Below, one piece after another: positions 11,259 through 22,087 of a stretch of 64,000 bases of DNA. The translations under genes were made by a program, and so were the position numbers. Below the pieces are notes generated by a model. That model had not been told where the DNA came from. It saw only the letters and a list, made by a program, of their open reading frames with translations, and ran no database searches. Every line of letters starts with the position of its first letter. Positions within the stretch are counted from its first letter, which is position 1. This stretch comes from Spiroplasma chrysopicola DF-1 (GTDB lineage: Bacteria > Bacillota_I > Bacilli_A > Mycoplasmatales > Mycoplasmataceae), in the NCBI RefSeq assembly GCF_000400935.1, contig NC_021280.1, positions 186,001 to 250,000 on the forward strand, in the 5' to 3' direction.

Positions 11259-11336
11259 TATAATGAAAGTAGAGATTAGACCTTAGAGTCTACTCTAGCC
11301 AAAAACGGGTATTCCCGTTTTTATTTTGGCGTTTTT
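11259..11336 (+). ncRNA. Possible small structured RNA or helicase 3' terminator region
   Basis: A TATAAT box at 11259-11264 is followed by a compact structured stretch. AGTAGA (11268-11273) can pair with TCTACT downstream, while TAGAG can pair with CTCTA in the same place, so two stems are mutually exclusive. Then AAAACGGG-TATT-CCCGTTTT (11302-11321) with an outer GCCAAAA/TTTTGGC pairing forms a strong hairpin followed by GTTTTTTAT. This could be a ~70-nt RNA with its own terminator, or merely the helicase terminator. No clear -35 box is present. No known RNA family is recognised. Confidence 0.35.
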
Positions 11337-11337
11337 T
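11298..11337 (+). terminator. Rho-independent terminator
   Basis: Stem AAAACGGG/CCCGTTTT with loop TATT, extended by GCC/GGC flanks, then GTTTTTT. It ends five bases before the next gene's -10 box, isolating the helicase and any small RNA from that gene. Confidence 0.85.
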
Positions 11338-11341
11338 ATGT

Positions 11342-11347
11342 TATAAT
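11342..11347 (+). promoter_or_regulatory. Extended -10 promoter (TGTTATAAT)
   Basis: ATGTTATAAT places TG one base before TATAAT, an extended -10 element; no good -35 is seen. Transcription would begin near 11353, which rules out the ATG at 11350 as a translation start and favours ATG 11383. Confidence 0.5.
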
Positions 11348-11382
11348 ATATGGGTAAAATACAAAGTACGGGTGAAATATTA

Positions 11383-12699
11383 ATGAAGAGCAATTATCCA
11401 CAGCATTACAAACATCAATGTGATAATAACTGTCGCATGCATCATAATCAAATGCAGCATTTTTCATATTATCCATATCCTCCTCAAACCGGTTATTCTT
11501 ATCCTCAACCAGGAGCCCAAAATAATCCGTTAGTTGGTTATTCAATTCCCCAAAATTCGCCAATGATGAATATGGGATATCCATACCAAATACCAATGCA
11601 ATATTATCCCCAACAACATTTACCACCACAAATAATGCCAGTAATTCAACCAATTATTCAACAACCAGTATATCCACCATATAATAATTCATTAGCCGGG
11701 GCAAGTTATTTTGATCATCGGGGGAAAGATTTAAACTTTAGCCTTGATGGGCAACGTAATTTACAAAAACCACTTAATGTTGAAGAAGAATATAATTGAG
11801 CTGTCCATATTTCTGATATTTTAGATGAATTTATTAATCGTGACCGTCATAGTCGCCATGATCGTGATTATCAAAAATTACAAACTAATGTTAAAACTTC
11901 ATTAGCGCGTTTCAAAACGGCGTCAACGTTAACCAATGATTTATTACCACCAGTTAGAGTTAAAGAACCAGTAGCAGAAGGAAAAGAACAAAAATTAGCA
12001 GCTGATTTAAATCCTTCTATCCGTCAAGAAACTTCACCAATTAATAGTGTAATTGCTAATCCAGGTTTAACTGAACCAGTGATTTCAAATAATAGTAGAA
12101 CATCAGAGGTGGATCCAAAAAATAATTTTAATTTCTTAGATTTAAGTGATATGGAAAATGACTTTAATATCGATGAAAATGATAATTTAATTACTAATCC
12201 AGATTTTTTAACCGATATTTCTGATTTTACTAATAGTAATGACCTAAATGAATTTGAAAGTGATTTTATTGATTTATCTGGTCTACAAGGCCAAGTCCTT
12301 GACTCAACCCCAGCTGAACCAACATATCAGGATTATGAACTAAAAACGGCATTGGGGAAAATCTCAGCTAGTGAAATTTATCAAAAAATGTTTGATGAAT
12401 ATGGCGAACAAAAGATTAGTCAGTTTGAAGTAATGGAAAGATTTGGCATAACGGAAAAACAATATAATAAATTATTTGATAATTTTTATAATATTGGTAA
12501 AAAAAGCAAAAAAATTAGTGCGGATGATGTTGAATATGTCAATACTTCGCATAAAACAAAAAAACGGATTGTCTTATATGTCTTTCTAGGTATTTTAGGA
12601 GTTCTAATTATGTTATGTGCTTTGGGGACAATCTTATATTTTACAGTTCCTAGCGTGCATGACCTATTTGAAGAATGATTTAAGACAATATTTAAATAA
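11383..12699 (+). CDS. Pro/Gln/Tyr-rich protein with C-terminal membrane anchor
   Basis: 438 residues from ATG 11383 (449 if ATG 11350 were used, which sits inside the promoter). Residues ~1-105 are low-complexity, rich in Pro, Gln, Tyr, Asn and His, with a Cys/His cluster near the start (HQCDNNCRMHH). An acidic disordered region follows (FLDLSDMENDFNIDEND). Around 310-385 is a compact part (KTALGKISASEIYQKMFDEY, then RFGITEKQYNKLFDNFYNI) that looks like a small helical DNA- or protein-binding fold. A single hydrophobic helix, IVLYVFLGILGVLIMLCALG, lies ~30 residues from the end, so most of the protein should be cytoplasmic and tail-anchored. Function unknown. Proline-rich acidic layout recalls mycoplasma cytoskeletal proteins, but I see no homology. 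Confidence 0.8.
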
Positions 12700-12728
12700 A
12701 AAACAATCAAATTATGATTGTTTTTTTA
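12700..12728 (+). terminator. Rho-independent terminator
   Basis: AAAACAATCA / TGATTGTTTT stem around AATTA, followed by TTTT, immediately after the stop of the tail-anchored protein gene. A TATAAT box at 12738-12743 just downstream probably serves topA. Confidence 0.88.
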
Positions 12729-12790
12729 ATTATTCGGTATAATATGTAATGATATTTAGGTAATGGATAAATTAACAAGGAGACAAGGAC

Positions 12791-14797
12791 ATGTCAAACA
12801 CATTAGTAATTATGGAATCACCAACTAAAACTAAAGCTGTTCAAAAATATTTAGGCGAGGGTTTTATTGTTTTATCATCGGAAGGCCATATTAGAAACTT
12901 AGCAACAACTGGTGATTTTGGTTTAGGAGTTGATATTAATACTTTTGAACCAAAATATAAGATGGAACGTAATAAAAAAGAACTTGTTAAGCAACTAAAA
13001 GGGTTAGCTAAAACAGCACAATTAGTTGTTCTGGCAACTGACCCTGATCGTGAAGGGGAAGCAATTGCTTATCATTTAAATGAAGTATTAGGTTGTCAAG
13101 AAAAATCAAAGCGAGTACGATTTAATGAGATTACCAAAGATGCTGTTTTAACAGCATTTGAAAACCAAACAGAAATTGATATGAATTTAGTAAAATCACA
13201 AGAAGCACGCCGAATTTTAGATCGTTTTATTGGTTTTCGGTTAAGTAAATTATTACAAAAAAAGATTAGATCAAAATCAGCAGGTCGTGTCCAATCTGTT
13301 GCGTTGAAATTAGTTGTTGAACGGGAAAAAGAATGACAAAGTTTTATTCCGGAAGAATACTGAACTATTGAAGGAACATATAAAAAAGCGACCGTTAAAT
13401 TAAGTAAATATAATAATCAAAAACTAGAGTTAAAAACAGAAGCTGAAATTTTAAAAATTAAAACAGAAATTACTAACCAATTCATTGTGACTGAAATTAA
13501 AGAACAAGAACGCCAGCGAAAATCACCAAATCCCCATACAACTTCAACAATGCTACAAGAAGCTAGCAGTAAATTGGGATTTGTTTCAAATAAAACGTCC
13601 TTAATTGCTCAACAATTATATGAAGGAATTAAAGTTAATGATAATATTACTGGGTTTATTACTTACCCGCGAACAGATTCAATTCGTTTAAGTGATAAAT
13701 TTACCCAAGATGCATTTGATTATATTAGCATTAATTATGGCAAAGAATATCTTGGTGAAGTAAAAACTAGTGCAAAAAAGAAAAATATTCAAGATGCCCA
13801 TGAAGCAATTCGCCCAACTGATTTAACAATGACTCCGGAACAAGCAAAAGATTATTTAACACGTGATCAATTACGGTTATATAAAATTATTTATGCTCGT
13901 AGTTTAGCTAGTTTAATGGCAAGTGCGAAATTAATTGGGAAAACAATTTTCCTAACAAATAATGCATATGAATTTAAAATGACGGGAAGTACTGTTGCTT
14001 TTAGCGGGTTTTTAAAATGTTATGTGTTTGATGATGAAAGTGACGATGAAATTATTAAATTACCAAATTTAAAAGTTGATCAAACAATTGAACTGGATGA
14101 TTTATACGGTCTTCGTCATTTTACAAAACCCCCAAGTCGTTATTCGGAAGCAAAACTGATTAAATTGTTAGAAGAAATTGGGGTTGGTCGCCCCTCAACT
14201 TATGCACCAATTATGCGGACATTAAAAGAACGTGGTTATATTATTGTTGAAAATAAAAGCATTAAAGCAACTGAAAAAGGGATTTTAACTAGTGATAAAC
14301 TACAAGAGTTCTTTAATGACATTATTAATGAAAGTTATACTTCTTCAATTGAAGAATCATTAGATGTTATTTCAAATGGAAAGTTAGAGCCAAAACCATT
14401 ATTAAAAGAGTTTTGGGAGCGCTTTGAACCACGAATTGAAGCGGCAATGGAATTAATGGAAGAAATTCCAATTGAAAAGGCAGGAATTGACTGCCCTAAT
14501 TGTGGCCTTGATTTAGTTTATCGTTATGGTAAATATGGTAAATTTATTGCTTGTTCAGGCTTTCCAAAATGTCGTTATATTCATCAAACCGGACCAAAAT
14601 TTGGGCAATGTCCTGCTTGCGGAACTGGGGAAATTATTTTGAAGTTTAATAAACGCCACCAGCGTTTTAAAGCTTGTACGAATTATCCTAATTGTGAATA
14701 TACTGATTCGTATCAAGAACCAAAGAATAGTTCTGGTGAAGAAGATCAAAACGAAGAAACAGACCAAAACGGATTATATCGAATTAAAATTATTTAA
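12791..14797 (+). CDS. topA: DNA topoisomerase I
   Basis: 668 residues. This type IA enzyme relaxes negative supercoils. The N-terminal Toprim domain begins TLVIMESPTKTKAVQKYLG and includes ATDPDREGEAIA; the nucleophilic Tyr292 lies in GFITYPRTDS; EEIGVGRPSTYAPIM is the conserved strand-passage segment. Two C-terminal C4 zinc fingers (CPNCGLD...CSGFPKC and CPACGTG...CTNYPNC) end the protein, fewer than the three of E. coli and typical of mollicutes. Two TGA codons (after ERKE and EEY) are Trp. Ribosome site AAGGAG precedes ATG; the gene lies alone between two promoters. Confidence 0.98.
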
Positions 14798-14877
14798 GAA
14801 AATATTTTATCTTTATGAAAATTATTTTCATTGTTTTAATTATATAATGGGGTTAGTTTAGAAAGGGGATAAGTACT

Positions 14878-15201
14878 ATGTATGATAAAGGACAAATGGT
14901 TACTGCAAAAATAACTAACATTACTCCTTTTGGAGCATTCTGTGAATTACAGAACGCTTCAGGATTAATCCACATTAGTGAATTTTCAGACTTTTTTGTA
15001 CGTGACATTAAAGATTTTGTAAATATTGGAGATTCTGTAGAAGTTGAAGTTCTTGACTTTGATCCAAATAAAAAACAAGTAAAGTTAAGTTATAAGAGTT
15101 GTCGTCCAGAATTGTTGAAAAAGAACAACAATCAGATTCAAGAAACTGGGTCAGGATTTCAACCATTGCGTGATAAATTAAGTTCATTAACTGACAAATA
15201 G
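14878..15201 (+). CDS. S1-domain RNA-binding protein (general stress protein 13-like)
   Basis: 107 residues with one S1 (OB-fold) RNA-binding domain covering ~1-72: KGQMVTAKITNITPFGAFCEL, then GLIHISEFSDFFVRDI and GDSVEVEVLDFDPNKKQVKLSY. The remaining tail is polar. Stand-alone S1 proteins of this size (YugI/GSP13 type) associate with ribosomes or mRNA. A TATAAT box lies in TTAATTATATAATGG about 40 bases upstream, and AGAAAGGGG provides the ribosome site. It precedes pgi by 47 bases and may be co-transcribed with it. Confidence 0.9.
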   Translation: MYDKGQMVTAKITNITPFGAFCELQNASGLIHISEFSDFFVRDIKDFVNIGDSVEVEVLDFDPNKKQVKLSYKSCRPELLKKNNNQIQETGSGFQPLRDKLSSLTDK

Positions 15202-15248
15202 TAATATCAAAGATGTATAAAAATAATGGAAAGTGATGCTTTTAAATT

Positions 15249-16529
15249 ATGATTAAAGTAAATTTAGCAAAGGCAATAGACGAAAAACTGCTTGAAAATT
15301 ATCACCAAGAAGTTAAGAAGATTCATCAAATGATTCATAATAAGACCGGAGCGGGCAGTGAATTTTTAGGGTGAGTTGAATGACCAAAGGATTATCCTCA
15401 TGATGAATTTATGGCAATGGAAAAATTAGGAAAAGCATTACAAACTGAAATTGATGTCTTAGTAGTGATTGGGATTGGGGGCAGTTATCTTGGTGCTCGC
15501 GCGGCAATTGAAATGATTAATGGCCTATCTTCCGAACCAAAAGTTAAGGTAATTTATGTTGGAAATACAATGTCTTCAACATATACGAAACAGGTTTTAG
15601 AATTCCTGGCAAATAAAGAATTTGGAATTTGTGTTGTTTCGAAATCAGGAACAACGACAGAACCAGCAATTGCATTTCGCTTATTTAAAGAGCTGTTAGA
15701 AGCAAAAAAAGGCAAAGCAATTGCCCAACAAAGAATTGTCACTATTACTGACCAACATCGGGGTGCTTTAAAAAAGTTAGCAACAACGGAAGGTTATGCT
15801 AGTTTTGTTATTCCTGATGATATTGGGGGGCGTTTCTCGGTTCTAACACCGGTTGGGATTTTTGCCATGGTTGTTGCTGGCATTGATATTAATTTAGTGA
15901 TGCAAGGAGCGCAACAAGCTTATCAGGAAACCCTAAGTGATGATTTAACGAAAAACGAAGCTTATAAATATGCTGTTGGTCGTTATATCCTAAATCACAA
16001 CCAAAATTATTTAGCAGAAATGCTAGTTACATATGAGTTACAACTACAAATGATTACTGAATGATGAAAACAATTATTTGGTGAATCAGAGGGAAAAGAT
16101 GGTAAAGGATTACTACCATTATCGTGTGTTTTTTCAACTGATTTACATTCATTGGGTCAATTTATTCAAGATGGAACCAAAAAAATCTTTTTTGAAACGG
16201 TAATTAAAGTAAATCAACCAGGCTTGGATTTAACATTAACTGCTGATCAAGATAATCTTGATGGCCTAAATTATTTAGCAGGTAAAACCCTTCATGAAGT
16301 AAACAGTATTGCAATTGATGGGGTTATTAATGCTCATCATGAAACTGGTGGCGTGCCAGTGATTTTATTAGAATTCAAAACAATGGACGCAAAAATGTTT
16401 GGTTACTTATCATATTGATTTATGAAAGCCTGTGCAATGTCGGCATATTTGTTAGGGATTAATCCCTTTGACCAACCAGGTGTGGAAGTTTACAAACTTA
16501 ATATGTTTAAACTATTAGGAAAAAAATAA
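15249..16529 (+). CDS. pgi: Glucose-6-phosphate isomerase
   Basis: 426 residues, the short form common in Firmicutes and mollicutes. It interconverts glucose 6-phosphate and fructose 6-phosphate in glycolysis. Motifs: [18 protein letters not shown] (about 75-92) and [17 protein letters not shown], the sugar-phosphate-binding SIS regions; [14 protein letters not shown], the PGI signature; and the C-terminal [16 protein letters not shown] with the conserved Lys. Five or more TGA codons encode Trp (FLGWVEWPKDYP near the start). The start ATG 15249 has only a weak upstream AAGTGATG site. The stop codon lies in the stem of the terminator shared with coaD. Confidence 0.97.
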
Positions 16530-16556
16530 AGGATTTTTACAATCCTTTATTTTTTT
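16525..16556. terminator. Bidirectional terminator between pgi and coaD
   Basis: Perfect 11-bp stem AATAAAGGATT / AATCCTTTATT around TTTAC, with T-rich flanks in both directions. It contains the stop codons of both convergent genes, pgi (+) and coaD (-). Confidence 0.92.
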
Positions 16557-16969
16557 AATTTATTAATTTGTTTTAAAAAAGTTGATGAAATTTCATTTAA
16601 CCCATAGTCCGCAATTAAGAAAATTGTTTCTAATTGCGGATTTAATTTTTTCATCGCATAAGATAATTCTAATTCATATTTTAAATCATTATTATTTCGT
16701 AGACCACGAATAACATAATTAATACCTAACTGTTCAGCCAAACTACTAGTTAGAATTGTATCATTAATTAAGACAGTAATATTTGGACTAATTTCAGCAC
16801 AAATTGCTTTAACTTTTTCGGCACGTAAGTTAATGTTTGTTTGAACTGTTTTTTCCAAATTATTTGAAACAACAACATATAGCGTTGGAAATAATTTAAT
16901 TGCTTTTTTAATAATATTTAGATGGCCGTCATGGATCGGATCAAAACTGCCAGGGAACATTGCTTTCAT
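16547..16969 (-). CDS. coaD: Phosphopantetheine adenylyltransferase
   Basis: 140 residues from the ATG at 16969. CoaD adenylates 4'-phosphopantetheine to dephospho-CoA. The nucleotidyltransferase motif is GSFDPIHDGH at 7-16 with the catalytic HDGH (His13, His16); YVIRGLRNNNDLKYELEL is the conserved mid segment and ISSTFLKQI corresponds to the ISST(K/R)V motif. An upstream in-frame ATG at 17029 would add 20 residues not found in the family, and a GAAAGG site lies just before 16969. It is one of only two - strand genes here and converges on pgi. Confidence 0.95.
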   Translation of the reverse strand: MKAMFPGSFDPIHDGHLNIIKKAIKLFPTLYVVVSNNLEKTVQTNINLRAEKVKAICAEISPNITVLINDTILTSSLAEQLGINYVIRGLRNNNDLKYELELSYAMKKLNPQLETIFLIADYGLNEISSTFLKQINKLKK

Positions 16970-17175
16970 AAAATTTACGGAACCTTTCTTGTTAAAAATC
17001 ACTATAATTTTGACATAATAAAACTTCAAATTAATTTTTACATTTTATTTTAATAATTTTATAACTTAATGTATAATAAAACAAGATTACATTTATTTAT
17101 TAGAACATTCAATTGTTCACCATGCGACATAATAAATTGTAAATATGAGGAAATAGAGAATAAGGAGCTTATTTT
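16970..17175. promoter_or_regulatory. Divergent promoter region between coaD and the RNase J-like gene
   Basis: About 200 bases without a supported gene. A TATAAT at 17072-17077 on the + strand probably serves the RNase J-like gene, leaving an ~90-nt leader with a weak GAACA/TGTTC inverted repeat in the stretch after 17100. The coaD promoter must lie on the other strand in the T-rich part; I cannot place it with certainty. Confidence 0.45.
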
Positions 17176-18843
17176 ATGGCAAAAATTAATTTTTTCGCCC
17201 TTGGGGGATTAGACGAGAGAGGTAAAAACTTATACTGTGTTGAAGTTGATCAGGATATTTTTATTTTTGATGCAGGGACAAAGAATCCAGAACGTGGAAT
17301 TTTAGGAATTGATGTTGTTATTCCTAATTTTGATTACTTAAAAGAAAATAAACAACGTATTAAAGGGATTTTTATCTCAAAACCATCTGATGAGTGTTCA
17401 GAGGCAATAACATATATTTTAAAAGAATTACCATTACAAGTTTATGGTAGTGATTTGACATGTAGCATTTTAAATTTTCATTTACAACGTTTTAAAGTTA
17501 GAGGGAAAGAAGAATTATTTACCCCAATTTCAGCTAAGCAAATTATTGATTTTGGCCAGTGTCAAATTGAAGTTTTTTTAACAACAACAAGTATGCCAAA
17601 TAGTTTTGGTTTTGCTTTACATACCCCAGATGGAACAATTATTTATACTGGTGATTATATGTTTGATGCAAAAGCTGATACAAATTTTTCAACAGATTTA
17701 CAACATTTACAAAGTATTGTTGCTAAACAAAAAATTTTATTATTTTTATCAGAAGCAACAGCCGCATCACGCCAAGACTATACGGCTCCTAATCATAAAA
17801 TTAATATTTATGTTGAAAGAGCAGTTAAAGAAGCAAAAGGGCGAATTATTTTAGCTTGTTTTGATCAAGATTTACATAAAATTAGTGAATTATTTGATTT
17901 AGTTCGGGAAAATAATATTTCAGCGGGAATTTATGGTCAAACATTATTGGAAGCATTAAAAGTTTTACGCGAAAATAAAAAAATGAATTTAGATGGTATT
18001 AATCTTGTTCCATTGCATGAAGCAGTTAGCCAAGAAAAATCGTTAATTATTGTTACAGGTTCAGGAGAACGCTTATACAGTCGTTTAATTAAAATTGCTG
18101 GGGGTAATGATGATATTTTAGATATTAAAGAAACTGACATGATTATTTTAGCAACCCCACCAACACCAGGGAGTGAATTAAACCATGCTAATGTTTTGGA
18201 TGAATTAGCACGAACAGTCGCTAAAACAATTGCTTTATCAGCAAAAAAAGTTTGAACAATGAATGCTAGTTTTGAAGATGTTAAATTAATGACATCAATT
18301 ATTAAACCAACTTACTTTATTCCCGTTAAAGGATTATATAAAGATTTTGTCTGAGCAAAAACAGCTGCAATTGAAGCAGGTGTTAATCCCGAAAACATCT
18401 TTTTATGTGATAATGGTGAAAATGTTGAATTTGTTGATGGAACTTTTGCCAAAAAAACTAATCGCATCAAAACCGCTGACTTATATGTTGACGGAATTGG
18501 AGTTGGCGACATTGGCGCAGTTGTTTTAAATGAACGAAAACAATTAGCAACTGATGGTGTTGTTATTGTTGGTGTTTCAGTTGATAGTAAAACAAAAGAA
18601 ATTGCTTCTTTGATTGATACCCAAATGCGTGGCGTTATTTATATTCAAGAAAATAATGATATTTTTAAAAAAATGCAAAAGATTATTACTGACATTGTTG
18701 AAAAACATCATGGTCGTGCTGTTGCTGGGGAAATGTATGATATTAACGAAGTAAAAAATGAAATTCGTTCGGTATTAGCAACATTCGTTAAAACTGAAAC
18801 AGGAAAAACACCAATTATTTTAGCAATCGTGAATGAAATCTAA
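17176..18843 (+). CDS. RNase J-like protein with degenerate active site
   Basis: 555 residues, the length and order of RNase J: metallo-beta-lactamase fold (MAKINFFALGGLDERGKNLY at start), beta-CASP insertion, and C-terminal domain (residues ~450-555). The family's metal-binding HxHxDH, expected after GIFIS near residue 68, reads KPSDEC (69-74). The later His-containing motifs are also changed: NASFEDVKLM at 363-372 where SGH is usual, and FIPVKG (381-386) where FIPVHG is usual. The Asp in TGDYMFD is kept. It should therefore be unable to bind two zinc ions and is probably a non-catalytic partner of an active RNase J encoded elsewhere, like RNase J2-type subunits; this role is inferred. Two TGA codons are Trp. 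Ribosome site AAGGAG. Confidence 0.88.
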
Positions 18844-18934
18844 TTTTGTGATATATTTATATTGTAAAGTAGTTTATTTTTTAGTATGGTCATTTAAACT
18901 ACAGAGCTAAAACTTTAATTAGGAGGGCTATTAA
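18844..18934 (+). promoter_or_regulatory. ftsK leader with hairpin
   Basis: GTAGTTTA (18869-18876) and TAAACTAC (18895-18902) are exact reverse complements separated by 18 bases. No U-tract follows, so it is not a standard terminator. A strong AGGAGGG ribosome site lies downstream. It may be a transcript-end or leader structure. Confidence 0.3.
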
Positions 18935-21880
18935 ATGAAGAAAAGAACTTATACTGATCACCCTCTCAATGATCAAAATCAAACGACTGCAATTATTAAA
19001 GTCGAAAAAAAACCGCGCCGTAATGATGCGATTGGTTGAGTTATTGGAGCGTTATTAGTAGTTTTTTTTACAATTATTTCAGTTGGACGGATTACATTAA
19101 TTGGTCAATTTATTGATGATGTTATTTTTACCTTTCTTTTTGGGTGGTTTAAATATTTATTGTATTTCTGTTGTTTAATTGTTGGTTTAACGATTTTTTT
19201 AGGCGTTAAAATTAAGATAAAACGCAGAGTTCGTTGGATGACAATTTGTTTTATTATTTTAACATGTTGACTTGTCAGCGCAATTTTATTAATTTACCAA
19301 TTTTCGCAAAACCAAATGCCATTTTTTGATCAACAATCATTTTTAAATATTATTAAAGCCTATATTAAAAATTGACAGAATGCTTCAATTTTTTCGCCAG
19401 AAGCTTTAAAATCAATTACTTTTGTAGGCTTTAATGGTCAATGAATTACATTAGGAGCTGGAGGCGGAATTATTGGAAACTTTTTAGCTGGGGTTTTTTC
19501 TTATCTAACTATATTTGGTTCAGTTGTTTTATGTTTAATTTTATATCTTGGTTGATTTAGTTGAGTTTTTACCGGAAGTTTTTTAGGGTTGTTTTTACCA
19601 AAACAACGTCGTCGTAATAAAGGAATTCGTGTCACAAGATTATGATCAAACAAGGCAAAAAAAATTAAAAAGCCAGGGAATAACTCAATTTATCAATCGT
19701 TAAATGTTCCTGATGATGAATTTTTTACCCCCCAACAAGTAATGCACACAACAGAATCTTCTGATATTACAATTCAAATGCCTTCATATACTGCTTTGCA
19801 TGATCAACAGTTAATTGAGGATTTAATTGCCGATGATTTTGTTGGTAAGAAAAAAACAAAACAAAATTATGTTAAGTTTGATGACTATAATAGTCAACCT
19901 CCTCAACAACCACGCGATAGTAATTTTGTAGCGCAACAAGATTTTTCATATTCTCGAACAGGAGGGGTTAAAAAACCAGTTGTGCCCCAACCTGATCAGT
20001 ATATTCAACCACGGAATCGTCGTAGTGGGTTAAATTCTGGCTTTGATGATAATCGTAATATTAATGATTTACCAGTTTATTCTTCTGCTTTTGGTCAAAA
20101 TGTTGATTTGAATGAGGCACGCAATAAACTAAATTCACAAGCAAATATTACTCCGTTTGGAAAGATTAAACGGGATGGTGCGCCATCAAACCCACCAACT
20201 GCTGAGCAAACATCGCTTTATGATGATAGTGGGGAAGTAAAAGATTTTAATCAGCCACGAGAACCTCAAACACTTGTTAATAGCACGCCAATCACATCAA
20301 CACCTGAGGTTGAGCGACCAACAAATGATTTTTGAACAGCCCCACCAAAACCGCAACCAAAAGTTGAGATATTTGATCGACCACGCCGTAATGTTGTTAT
20401 TGATAAACGTGAGCCAGTCTTAACAAGCCGCCCACCAGCCTTTAATAATCCCAATTATAAATTACCTAATTTAACATTATTAAATGAAAAACAAGATAAT
20501 GCAAATAATAATGAACAAAATAAAATGGCGGCCCATAATAAGGCTTTAAAAATCAATGAAGTATTCCAACAATTTAATATTGCCGCTAGTGTGCAAGGAG
20601 TTAATATTGGTCCAACAATTACTAAGTTTGAAATTCAAATGCAACCAGGAGTTAAAGTTAATAAAATTATGAGTCTTGAAAATGATTTAAAATATGCTTT
20701 AGCAACACAAACAATTCGAATTGAAGCCCCAATTCAAGGGAAATCAGCGGTTGGGATTGAAATTGCTAACCAAATTAGTAATAAAGTTACTTTACGCGAA
20801 ATTATGGAGCGAATCCCATTGGAAAAACAAGATAAGAAATTACTAGTGGCAATTGGCCGTAGCGTTAATGGCGATATTATTTTTGTTGAATTAGATAAAA
20901 TGCCCCATTTATTAGTGGCAGGTTCAACAGGAAGTGGGAAATCAGTATGTATTAACACAATTCTATCATCGCTATTATTACGTACAAAACCATCAGAAGT
21001 GAAATTATTATTAATTGATCCAAAACAAGTTGAATTAGCAGTATACAATAATTTACCGCACTTATTAACACCCGTTATTTCTGATACTAAATTAGCTAAT
21101 CCAGCATTGAAAAAAGTTATTGCGGAAATGGAACGTCGTTATAGTTTATTATCCACACGGGGAGTACGAAATATTGAAGCCTTTAACTTGAAAGTAACTC
21201 CCGAAGAGAAGTTACCTTATATCGTTATTATCATTGATGAATTAGCTGATTTAATGATGACAGCGGGGAAAGAAATTGAGGATTCAATTATGCGCATTAC
21301 ACAATTAGCGCGAGCAGCTGGAATTCATATGATTATCGCAACACAACGACCTTCAACAGATGTTATTACTGGAGTTATTAAAACAAATATTCCATCCCGA
21401 ATTGCCTTTGCTGTTGCTTCTTCAATTGATTCACGCACAATTTTAGATCAAAGTGGGGCTGAAAAATTAATTGGTTATGGGGATATGTTATACGCCCCCG
21501 CTGGACAAAATATCCCAACTCGCGCGCAAGGAGCTTATATTTCTGATGATGAAATTGAACGCTTAGTTGAATATTGTCAATCACAACAAGAAACTAGCTA
21601 TGATGAAGATTTCTTAAATATTGAAAATAGTCATAATGGTGTTAATAATGGTGATTTAACTAGTGAATTAGATCCCCTTTATCAAGAAATTAAAAACTTT
21701 GTTATTTTAAATCAAAAAGCTTCAACATCATTAATTCAACGGAAATTCTCAATCGGTTATAATCGCGCTAGTCGCTTAATGGATACATTAGAAGAAAATG
21801 GCGTAATTGGCCCACAAAATGGTGCTAAACCACGGGATGTTTATATTCAAAACATTGATTTAGATGATAATGATTATTAA
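18935..21880 (+). CDS. ftsK: DNA translocase FtsK/SpoIIIE
   Basis: 981 residues. FtsK-type motors pump chromosomal DNA during division. The N-terminus carries about four membrane helices (from WVIGALLVVFFTIISVG near 28 to the region before KPGNNSIYQ). A long polar linker rich in Pro, Gln, Asn and Asp follows (~230-520). The motor starts near residue 531: NIGPTITKFEIQM, Walker [10 protein letters not shown] (to 670), DPKQVELAVYNNLPHLL, IIIDELADLMM and IATQRPSTDVITG. A winged-helix gamma domain (IQRKFSIGYNRASRLMD, ~925) reads DNA orientation. TGA codons in the membrane part are Trp. Terminator follows. Confidence 0.97.
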
Positions 21881-21886
21881 GAAAAA

Positions 21887-21918
21887 CAAAAAAAGTTACG
21901 ATAAGTAACTTTTTTAAT
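21887..21918 (+). terminator. Terminator of ftsK
   Basis: AAAAGTTAC (21891-21899) pairs with GTAACTTTT (21905-21913) around GATAA, followed by T residues. It lies ten bases after the ftsK stop. Confidence 0.9.
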
Positions 21919-21944
21919 AAATTTAAAGAAATTAATTTTTTTGA

Positions 21945-22030
21945 TTGTTTATATATCCTTTTTATATATAATTAAAAAAGAAACGGACAAAGGAAAAAAA
22001 TAGTAACTATTTTTTATAATACGATATAAT
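21945..22030 (+). promoter_or_regulatory. Promoter region and short hairpin before ecfA1
   Basis: TTGTTT (21945-21950) and TATAAT (21967-21972) are 16 bases apart. Downstream, AAAAAATAG (21995-22003) and CTATTTTTT (22007-22015) form a stem around TAA that ends in a T run, and two more TATAAT boxes lie at 22015-22020 and 22025-22030. So a transcript from the first promoter could be attenuated at the hairpin, while the later boxes could start transcription after it. Confidence 0.4.
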
Positions 22031-22087
22031 TAAATTATTAATTATATAAATAAGAAGTATAAACGGTTAATAGGGATGAGGCAAACA

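Noticed and set aside
11350-11382. ATG 11350 as start of the Pro-rich protein
   Set aside because: It is three bases after the TATAAT box and so would not be in the message.
16970-17029. Upstream start for coaD
   Set aside because: The extra 20 residues precede the invariant start MKAMFPGSFDP and are not in the family.
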